Positions 26,749 to 34,293 of a stretch of 64,000 bases of DNA are shown piece after piece. The DNA lies in contig JABCZN010000014.1 of the NCBI GenBank assembly GCA_013289665.1, positions 62,001-126,000 of the forward strand. The letters are read 5' to 3'. A model generated the notes under the pieces. It searched no databases and was not told the origin of the DNA. It saw only the letters and a program-made list of their open reading frames with translations. Source of the stretch: Acidobacteriota bacterium (GTDB taxonomy: Bacteria; Acidobacteriota; Terriglobia; Acidiferrales; UBA7541). Position 1 is the first letter of the stretch. Each line of letters starts with the position of its first letter. The position numbers and the translations under genes were made by a program.

Positions 26749-29700
26749 ATGTCTCAAAATGTGATCGCGCTCGGCTTGCTTCTCGGAACGCTCCTCGTCG
26801 GAGTGTTCTTCGCCTACATTTATTCCCTCAAGCGCCAGAACTATCTTCTCTACTGGACCGTGGGCTGGGCCCTCTACGCTCTCCATTATCTCTGCCCCGC
26901 TCTTTCTCCCTGGATCGGCACCAACATCGTCCTCAGTTCCCTGAACCACACGCTCTTCGGTTTCGCCGCCATCTGCTTCTTCCTCGGCGCGCAGCTTTAC
27001 ACCCATAATAAAATCTGGCTCAAGCCCGCCATGGGCGCAGCCGCGGTTCTCGCTCTGTGGTCCACGGCCAACGCCTTGGAAATCACCACCATCTCTTCGT
27101 TCATCCCCGCGGCAATGCTCTACGTCGCCGTCGGTTTCATTTTCTGGAACGAGAGCCGCCACCAGGAAACCCTCGCTGACCGCCTCCTCGGCCTGGCATT
27201 TTCCTTCTGGGGTGTCGTTTTTCTTTCATTCTTCCTGCTGCCCTCCGCGCAGAAATCGATCGGCGATTCCATCCTCACCGTCTCCGCCCTTCCCGTCGCA
27301 TTCGTCTGCATGCTCCTTGTCATGGCCATCTACGAGGAGGAAAAGCGCCGCGTCGAACGCAACATGCTTGCACTCTCCAATCTGAATCTCGCGACCTCCA
27401 GCTTCGTCGGCGGTGAAATCCAGCGCATGCTCGCACAAGCCCTCGACCGTGTCCTCGGCGTCGTTCGCCTTCCATCCGGCGCCCTCTTTCTTCATCACGG
27501 CGACACCTCCGGCCCCACTTCCGTCGTCTCCGCCGGCATTCCCGACGCCTTCTGCCGCTCCGCCCAGGAAGAAGGCCTCGACGACTATCTCGTCGGCCTC
27601 GTCTCCCGCCTCGGCGGCCTGCTCGGTTTTCGCGATTTGCGCGACGACAATCTCACCTCTCTCGAAAATGACGAGCCTCTTCGCCGCTTCCGCGAACTCG
27701 CCCTGAAGCACGGCCTCCGCAGCATCGTCGTCATCAGCCTGCAGGCCAAGGAGCAAGCCTTCGGACTGCTTCTCCTTGGCACTCCCGACAATCGCCGCTT
27801 CACCCCGGCCGAACTCCGCCTCCTTCTCGCACTCGGCCACCAGATCGGCATGGCCGTCGAAAACAGTTACCTCGTCCAGCAGACCTCCCGACGTTCCGAG
27901 GAACTCCACGTCCTCAATGAAATCGGCCGCGCCCTCAGTTCCACGCTCAACAAGGAAGATCTCCTCCGCAAAATCTGGGAAGAGCTCCGCCGCCTCTTCG
28001 ACGTTGAAAACCTTTATATCGCCAGCCCGGACCCCGTCCGCGACGCCATCAATTTCGATCTGGAAATGATTGGTGGCGAACGCAAGCCCATGCACTCGCG
28101 TCCCGCCGGGAACCACCTAACCGAATACATCCTCCGCACCCGCCAGCCGGTTCTCATCCGCGAGAACTTTCCCACCGAGACACGCAAGCTGGGCGTTGAC
28201 CCCATCCGCACCTCCGGTTCCTTCTGCGGCGTGCCACTCGTCGCCTACGACCAGGCCATCGGCACACTGTGCATCTACTCCGACCACGAGCGCGCCTACG
28301 ATGAAGGCCATCTGGAACTCCTCCGCGTCCTCGCCAGCGAAGCCAGCATCGCCATTGAAAACGCGCGCCTGTTCCAGAACGAGCGCACCAAGGCCCGCCA
28401 CCTCAGCCTGCTCAATCTCATCTCCCGTGACGCCATCGCCACGCTCAATCCCGAAGAAGTTCTCACTAAAATCACCGAGCAGCTCGAAAACGGTCTCAGC
28501 TACGACCACATTGGTATCGCCCTGCTCGATTACACCACCCGCGAACTCGTTATCCAGGCGGAGGGCGGCGCGCGCCGCGGCATGATGGGGCACCGCCTGC
28601 CTCTCGATATCGGCCTCATCGGCCAGGTGGCGCGTACCGGCAAATCCGCCACCTATCGTTCGCTTCCGAACAATCAGAATGGCGCCAAGCCCGTTCTCCC
28701 CGACTCCGCCTCGGCCATGGGCCTTCCTATTTTCTACGCCGAGCATCTCCACGGCGTCCTCTACGTCGAAACTCTCGAGCACCTGGATTTCTCCGAGGAG
28801 GAAACTCTCCTCCTCCGCACCCTCGCCGACCTCATCTCCGGCGCTCTCCACAACGCCTTGACTTTCCAGAAAGCACAGGAGCAGGCCATCACCGACGGCC
28901 TCACCGGCGTCAAGACTCACCGCTTTTTCATGGAAGCGCTCTCTTCTGAATGGAAACGCTCTTCCCGTGCCAGCCGCGCCTTCGCTCTCGTCCTCATGGA
29001 CCTAGACCGTTTCAAGTTCGTCAACGATTTCTACGGCCATCTTGAAGGCGACCTCGTTCTCCAGCGCGTTGGCCAGATCCTCGAAACCAATTGCCGCCGC
29101 TCCGATGTCGTCGCTCGCTATGGCGGCGATGAGTTCGTCATCCTCATGCCCGAAACCACCATGGAGCAGGCCCGCCAGCTTTCTTCCAAACTCCGCGGCT
29201 GGGTTGCTGCCGATCCGCTCCTCCGCGAAAAAAATATCAGCGCCAGCTTCGGCATCGCCTGCTATCCGCTCCACGGCGCTTCCCCGCAGGAACTCATCCA
29301 GGTCGCCGACGCTTCTATGTACCTTTCGAAGCACCAGGGCGGCAACACCGTCTCCACCGCCGACCACGTTGATCCGAACGAAGCTCGCCGCTGGAAGCGC
29401 GACGTCCTCGAAGCCTATCTCGGCGTTACTCTGAAGCGCCTCTTCACCACCGGCCCTGAAGCCTTCGAAGAAATCTATCTCCGCCTCCGCCAATTCACCG
29501 ATTCCCTGCCCAGCACCGAAATCGCCCAGGACACGCCTCCCGACGGCCCGCGCGCGCTCCCGCAATCCATTCTCGACACCGTCACTTCGCTCGCCTATGC
29601 CATTGATGCCAAAGACCAATACACGCAGGGCCACTCGCAAAAAGTTTCCGCCTACGCCGCGCTTCTCGCCGAAGCTCTCGGCATGAGCGATCTCGAAGTC

Positions 29701-30165
29701 GAGGAAATCCGCCTCGGTGCCGTTCTCCACGACGTCGGCAAGGTCGGTATCCCCGAAATCATTCTCAACAAAAGCGGCCCGCTCAACCTCGAAGAGTGGG
29801 ACACCATGAAGACGCATGTCGTTTTCGGCGGAAAACTTATGGAACCGCTCATTCCGCTCGCTCGCATCCGTGAAATGGTCTTGCACCATCACGAATTCTT
29901 CGACGGCTCCGGCTATCCCGAAGCCCTCACCGGCGAAAAAATTCCCCTCGGGGCCCGCATCATCACCATTGCCGATTCCTACGACACCATCACGAGCGAC
30001 CGCAGCTACAAAAAAGGCCGCACCGCCGAGCAAGCCCTCTCCGAACTCGAGCGCTGCGCCGGCACCCAATTCGATCCCAAACTCGTCCAGGCGTTCACCC
30101 GCGCCATGCGCCAGCTCCCCAACCCCATCATCGAAATCGCCTCCCTCCTCTCCCGCACCTCCTGA
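26749..30165 (+). CDS. Membrane GAFx3-GGDEF-HD-GYP c-di-GMP signalling protein
   Basis: A 1138-residue protein. An N-terminal seven-helix membrane module (about residues 5-195) is followed by three GAF domains (about 215-370, 385-545 and 560-710), a GGDEF domain and a C-terminal HD-GYP domain. GGDEF is intact at 792-796, and an RxxD inhibitory site (RRSD) lies exactly five residues before it. HD-GYP is intact: LHDVGK with His994-Asp995 and GSGYP with Gly1055. Both synthesis and hydrolysis of cyclic di-GMP are therefore possible. The GAF domains probably sense small molecules. The gene stands alone and its third codon positions are strongly C-rich. Which activity dominates cannot be read from sequence. 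Confidence 0.9.
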   Translation: MSQNVIALGLLLGTLLVGVFFAYIYSLKRQNYLLYWTVGWALYALHYLCPALSPWIGTNIVLSSLNHTLFGFAAICFFLGAQLYTHNKIWLKPAMGAAAVLALWSTANALEITTISSFIPAAMLYVAVGFIFWNESRHQETLADRLLGLAFSFWGVVFLSFFLLPSAQKSIGDSILTVSALPVAFVCMLLVMAIYEEEKRRVERNMLALSNLNLATSSFVGGEIQRMLAQALDRVLGVVRLPSGALFLHHGDTSGPTSVVSAGIPDAFCRSAQEEGLDDYLVGLVSRLGGLLGFRDLRDDNLTSLENDEPLRRFRELALKHGLRSIVVISLQAKEQAFGLLLLGTPDNRRFTPAELRLLLALGHQIGMAVENSYLVQQTSRRSEELHVLNEIGRALSSTLNKEDLLRKIWEELRRLFDVENLYIASPDPVRDAINFDLEMIGGERKPMHSRPAGNHLTEYILRTRQPVLIRENFPTETRKLGVDPIRTSGSFCGVPLVAYDQAIGTLCIYSDHERAYDEGHLELLRVLASEASIAIENARLFQNERTKARHLSLLNLISRDAIATLNPEEVLTKITEQLENGLSYDHIGIALLDYTTRELVIQAEGGARRGMMGHRLPLDIGLIGQVARTGKSATYRSLPNNQNGAKPVLPDSASAMGLPIFYAEHLHGVLYVETLEHLDFSEEETLLLRTLADLISGALHNALTFQKAQEQAITDGLTGVKTHRFFMEALSSEWKRSSRASRAFALVLMDLDRFKFVNDFYGHLEGDLVLQRVGQILETNCRRSDVVARYGGDEFVILMPETTMEQARQLSSKLRGWVAADPLLREKNISASFGIACYPLHGASPQELIQVADASMYLSKHQGGNTVSTADHVDPNEARRWKRDVLEAYLGVTLKRLFTTGPEAFEEIYLRLRQFTDSLPSTEIAQDTPPDGPRALPQSILDTVTSLAYAIDAKDQYTQGHSQKVSAYAALLAEALGMSDLEVEEIRLGAVLHDVGKVGIPEIILNKSGPLNLEEWDTMKTHVVFGGKLMEPLIPLARIREMVLHHHEFFDGSGYPEALTGEKIPLGARIITIADSYDTITSDRSYKKGRTAEQALSELERCAGTQFDPKLVQAFTRAMRQLPNPIIEIASLLSRTS

Positions 30166-30309
30166 TCCGCGTGGCGACGCATTCAAGCCAGCTGGTTTCA
30201 TTAACAGGATGGGTAGGCGTACCCCGGTGATGCCTGGAGATGCGTCTAGGAGGGCAGTCGTCGCGACAGCTCAATTTCGCCAAGGCGTTCATGGCGTCGA
30301 GCCGCGTGC

Positions 30310-30660
30310 ACCTCGTACGATCTGTCCGGTGTGAATATCGTCCCTGGCCAGGACATTCTCCTGAGCACCCACGCGACCGGTTTTCCCGGCGGGCCAACCT
30401 ATATTCCAGCAGCAACCGTGACCTTGCTTCCCCAGACGCTTGACGGCACGGTGACCACTGTTTCGAATGACGGCGGTTTTGCCGGCTACACCGTCACCCT
30501 GGCTCCTTTACCCGCTTTTCACCGATCTCGCCGTCTAAGCCGGGCAAGCTTCTCTGCTAGAACGCCAAACACCGTAGTCGTCTATGTGGACAGCAGCGTC
30601 CAGATGCTGAATTCAGCGCCGCTCGCTGTGGGCAACAGATTGCGTTTCTATGGTCTGTGC
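30310..30660 (+). pseudogene. Decayed secreted-protein gene fragment
   Basis: One frame reads TSYDLSGVNIVPGQDILL, then GGFAGYTVTLAP; after a frame change another reads LYPLFTDLAV, a stop, then AGQASLLE; then the first frame resumes with NTVVVYVDSSVQMLN and LRFYGL. Joined, these give a continuous protein-like sequence of a kind I associate with secreted or lipoprotein beta-rich proteins of Acidobacteriota. The frameshifts, internal stop and missing 5' end show that the gene is broken. The identity of the parent family needs comparison with an intact copy. Confidence 0.65.
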
Positions 30661-30742
30661 CGGAAATCGCGGCGGGCGTCGCCCGGTAACGCCCGTCCTT
30701 CGCGAGTGGTGTAGCCCTCGCCGTTCGTTCCGGGCTGCCACG

Positions 30743-31990
30743 CTAATTCTTATGCCAGTCCAGCGTAACCTTACGGCCCATTTGAAAACCGCCCCTCGCG
30801 GTCATCAATCCATCCTCGAGCGAGCCCGTAAGAAAAATATTATTCAACACCGTGCCATCCGCCGCTTTGCTGTGCATCTCAATTTCCAGCTCGCCGGCCG
30901 GCCCAATATGCCCGGTCAGATTCATGAACACTCCGGTGTCCTTCCCCATCGGCCACCTGCCCGTCAAGTTGCTACCGGCCGCGGTGCCTTCACCATGGAA
31001 ACACCGCGCCGGGTCCTTCTTAGTCTCGGCAAAACAGATCTGTCCCGAGTAGAGCCCGTCCCGGAAGCCGCCAGTGACACCGGACCGAATTGGCGCAGCA
31101 ATCGCCATCGATTTCTGAGGCGACGCCGAAGCAGTTCGCACGGGCTCATCCGATGGCCTGGGCTTGCCTGCCGGCGCAGGCCTGGCTGCGGCGGGTGGCT
31201 TCACCTCCCGAGCGGGATCCGCTTTTTCGGCGTTTGGAATTGCGGCTGCCGGAACAGACACTGGTGCCTGGGGCGCCACGGCCGCGACAGCTGCCTTCTC
31301 ATTGTTCGTCCGTTGATAGACCGCGAAAGCCCAAAATCCTCCACCCGCCAGCAACACCACCAGCCCCGCACCCGCCGCGATCCATTTCGTCTTTCGACCC
31401 GCGGCCTGAGCCGGTTGCCGCGAAGGCAGCGGCCCGCTTCCTTCCGCATCCGTAATCGAGAAAGTCCGCACCGGCTGCGAGATATTCTTAAAATTCATCT
31501 CCCCCAGCGATTGAAACGACATCGAAAGTTTGTTGCGAATCTGGTCGTGCACGGTTCCGGAAATGCAAACGCCCCCCGGTTCAGCCGCTGTCTGCAACCG
31601 CGCGGCGACGTTGACACCATCGCCCATCAGGTCCTGTCCCTGGATCAGAATGTCGCCAAGATTGATGCCAATGCGAAAGCGTACCTGCCTGTTGGGCGCA
31701 AGCTGATCGTTGCGCGTCCGCAGCGCAGCCTGAATATCGGTGGCGCAACGCACCGCTTCGACGGCACTCGGGAACTCCGCCAGGATCGCATCGCCGGCGG
31801 TATTAAATATCCGCCCGTTGTGCATGGCCACCACCGATTCGAAAACCTTCTTGTGCCCGCGAAAGACGCGCAGCGTCTGCTCTTCGTCTTCCCCCATCAA
31901 CCGGCTGAATTCCGCCACATCGGCCGAAAGTATTGTCGAAAGCTTCCGTTCCAAAAATTGCGCGCTGGGCGTATCGAATTTGTCGGGCAT
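30743..31990 (-). CDS. Class III nucleotide cyclase with TM and periplasmic tail
   Basis: A 415-residue protein. The N-terminal cyclase homology domain (about 15-185) has the metal-binding Asp24 in ILSADVAEFSR and Asp67 in NTAGDAILAEF, plus GDGVNVAARLQ. The position usually holding the purine-selecting Lys is Asn (IFNTAGD), so the ATP or GTP preference is uncertain. A TM helix follows near 210-230 (AAGAGLVVLLAGGGFWAF), then an Ala/Pro-rich linker and a C-terminal domain of about 120 residues (GLYSGQICFAE, then GRWPMGKDTGVFMNLTG) that should lie outside the membrane. This N-in, C-out layout could let the tail sense and tune cAMP or cGMP production. GGGGAG precedes the ATG by eight bases. Confidence 0.8.
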   Translation of the reverse strand: MPDKFDTPSAQFLERKLSTILSADVAEFSRLMGEDEEQTLRVFRGHKKVFESVVAMHNGRIFNTAGDAILAEFPSAVEAVRCATDIQAALRTRNDQLAPNRQVRFRIGINLGDILIQGQDLMGDGVNVAARLQTAAEPGGVCISGTVHDQIRNKLSMSFQSLGEMNFKNISQPVRTFSITDAEGSGPLPSRQPAQAAGRKTKWIAAGAGLVVLLAGGGFWAFAVYQRTNNEKAAVAAVAPQAPVSVPAAAIPNAEKADPAREVKPPAAARPAPAGKPRPSDEPVRTASASPQKSMAIAAPIRSGVTGGFRDGLYSGQICFAETKKDPARCFHGEGTAAGSNLTGRWPMGKDTGVFMNLTGHIGPAGELEIEMHSKAADGTVLNNIFLTGSLEDGLMTARGGFQMGRKVTLDWHKN

Positions 31991-32250
31991 TCAACTAACT
32001 CCCCGGTGAACTGTGGCGGCCATCATAGCACCGGGCTCCATGCGCGGAAACGCCCGGCTCTTCCTTTCGAGTACGGCGACTCAGGCATCGCTTTTACGCA
32101 CTCAACCCCGCCACCCAACTTGCCTCTATACCACCCGCATCTTCCGCTTCCACTCCCTGTCCCTTCCCCAATAATTATTCCTTCAAGCAACCTTTTTCGC
32201 CTGCAAGAAATCTGTGTGAGTACGTTCTCCTTCTAAGTGAGGTACAACCT

Positions 32251-34293
32251 ATGCCCACTCCCGTGTACCACCGTCTCGTTGTGTCTTCCGGCACGATCCA
32301 AAAGACAACTCTGTCGATCGCAACTCTCGGCATGCTCGCTCTCTGCCCCGCCGGCGCGCTGCACGCGCAAGATGCAAACCATTCCCCCGGCTGGGTAGTC
32401 ATCTCCGTTCCCGAATATCGCGCCCTCCGCGTGAAAGCCTATCCCACCGAGCGCGAACCCGAGCCACCGCCCGTTGATGCCACGCTCACGCGCGTAGATT
32501 ACGATCTCCGCGTAGACACTGATCTCGCCTCCGGCCGCGCCACGCTCACCGTCGACGTCCTCAAAAACGGCTGGGTCCGCGTCCCCATTCCCGCCGGCCT
32601 CTTCGTCCGCGAAGCGAAACTCGACGGCAAATCTCTCTCGCTCGCTCCGCCGTCCCCCGGCAAAGACTCGACGCAGCTCTCCGCGCTTCTCTCTCATCCC
32701 GGCCGCTCGGTAATCACTCTCGAAATCGCCCTGCCCATCTCTTCCGCCGCCGGCGAAGAGCGCCTCTCCATTCCTTCCACTTTCTCCGGCGTCACCAAGG
32801 TCGCTCTGGAAATTCCACGCGCGGGTGTGGACCTCTCTCTCTACGGCGGCCTCTTCTCCGACACCACAGACCTGCCCAACGGCGGCAATAAGTGGACCGC
32901 CTACGGCAAGGGTGCTGAGCCTATGACCTTCGCCTGGCGCCGCAAAACCGAGGACCATCACTCCACTCTTCCTCTGCGAATGCGCGCCACGCTTACGCAA
33001 TTCGTCGGCCTCGGCGAAGACTCCACCTCCCTCACCGCCAACGTAAATCTCGAAATCACCCAGGGCGCCGCCAAAGAAGCGCGCATTCAGCTTCCCGAAA
33101 AAGTCACCATCAATCAGGTGCAAGGCGCCCTCGTCGCCGACTGGGAAATGAAGCCCGGTGAACTCCTCATCACCTTCCTTGAACCCGTCGAACAATCCGC
33201 CAGCTTCGTCATCACCGGCGAAGCCACTCTCCCACGCGACGGCCAGATGGATATTCCGCTCCTCCGCCTCACCGGCACTGAGCGCGACACCGGTGGCGTA
33301 GCCGTGGACGTCCTCGGCGCCGGGGAAATCAAGGAAGATTCCGTGAAAACGCAGGGCCTCGAGCGCGCCGACGCCAGCGATCTCGGCGAACCCGTCACCA
33401 ATCGCCAGTCTCCCGCGCTGATCGCTTTTCGCACGCGCCCCGGCGACGCCAAATCCCAGCGCTCGCTCCACATTGTCGTCGCGCGTTACGCCCAGCAAGC
33501 CGTGCTGATGGCCAACATCGAAGAAGCCCGCTACCGCGTCCTGCTCACCAAAGACGGAAAATCCCTCGTCGAATCGCGCTACGCCGTTCGCAACAACCAG
33601 CGCAATTTCGTGAAAGTCACTCTTCCACCCGGCGCCACGCTCTGGAGCGCTTCTCTCTCCGGCAAACCTGTCCGCCCCGGCTCCGCCCCTGACGGCAGCC
33701 TGCTTCTCCCGCTCGCGAAATCCCGCGCCGGCGAAGACGCTTCCGAGTTCGCTCTCGAAATCGTCTATCTTCTCCCCGGCGCTTCCTGGGCCGACAAGGG
33801 CCGCCTCAAGCTTTCTCTCCCCGCGCTGGACCTGCCCGTCTCGCGCACCGGCCTCCAGGTTTTCTTCCCGCCGCTGTTCCGCCTCTCTTCCGAACCCGGC
33901 TCCTTCCACGCCGAGTCCTACGTCAACCCGATCTGCTCCGTCCTTGTCGCGTCCCTCGCCGAACCAGCCGTGGACACGCCGCTCGCGCCACCTCCCGCCG
34001 TCCCCGGCGTCGCTGGAGGAGCTGGAGGAGCTGCGTATGGGATGACGAATATGGATATGGCAAGAAACGAACACACGAAAGACGACAAACAACTCTCCGC
34101 GCAATCCCAATCTCTCGTGGATAAATTCCACTCCACCGAACGCGGCGCCCGCGCCACCGGCATTCTTCCCGTTCGTGTGGATTTTCCTGCCTACGGCCCC
34201 TCTCTCTTTCTCGTTTCCGAACTCACCAGTGAAAATCAATCTCCGGCCGCTGAACTCAACTATCAGCAGGACAAAAAGGCAGGTGGCAAATGA
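32251..34293 (+). CDS. Large secreted protein, first of a coupled paralogous pair
   Basis: A 680-residue exported protein with signal region TTLSIATLGMLALCPAGALHAQ. The body is predicted beta-rich, without known catalytic motifs. It is related over most of its length to the next gene: an N-terminal VVISVPEYRALR matches VTLSLDEYNRLL; a central LPPGATLWSASLSGKPVRP matches LPAGVNILTAEVAGEKVKP; LSLPALDLPVS matches LSLPKMDIPIS; and a C-terminal ATGILPVRVDFPAYG matches VAGVLPVAVDIPRAG. A short Gly-rich stretch (GVAGGAGGAAYGM) precedes the C-terminal block. GAGG lies eight bases before the ATG. Its stop overlaps the next start as ATGA. No characterised family is recognised; a cell-surface or periplasmic pair is inferred. 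Confidence 0.8.
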   Translation: MPTPVYHRLVVSSGTIQKTTLSIATLGMLALCPAGALHAQDANHSPGWVVISVPEYRALRVKAYPTEREPEPPPVDATLTRVDYDLRVDTDLASGRATLTVDVLKNGWVRVPIPAGLFVREAKLDGKSLSLAPPSPGKDSTQLSALLSHPGRSVITLEIALPISSAAGEERLSIPSTFSGVTKVALEIPRAGVDLSLYGGLFSDTTDLPNGGNKWTAYGKGAEPMTFAWRRKTEDHHSTLPLRMRATLTQFVGLGEDSTSLTANVNLEITQGAAKEARIQLPEKVTINQVQGALVADWEMKPGELLITFLEPVEQSASFVITGEATLPRDGQMDIPLLRLTGTERDTGGVAVDVLGAGEIKEDSVKTQGLERADASDLGEPVTNRQSPALIAFRTRPGDAKSQRSLHIVVARYAQQAVLMANIEEARYRVLLTKDGKSLVESRYAVRNNQRNFVKVTLPPGATLWSASLSGKPVRPGSAPDGSLLLPLAKSRAGEDASEFALEIVYLLPGASWADKGRLKLSLPALDLPVSRTGLQVFFPPLFRLSSEPGSFHAESYVNPICSVLVASLAEPAVDTPLAPPPAVPGVAGGAGGAAYGMTNMDMARNEHTKDDKQLSAQSQSLVDKFHSTERGARATGILPVRVDFPAYGPSLFLVSELTSENQSPAAELNYQQDKKAGGK

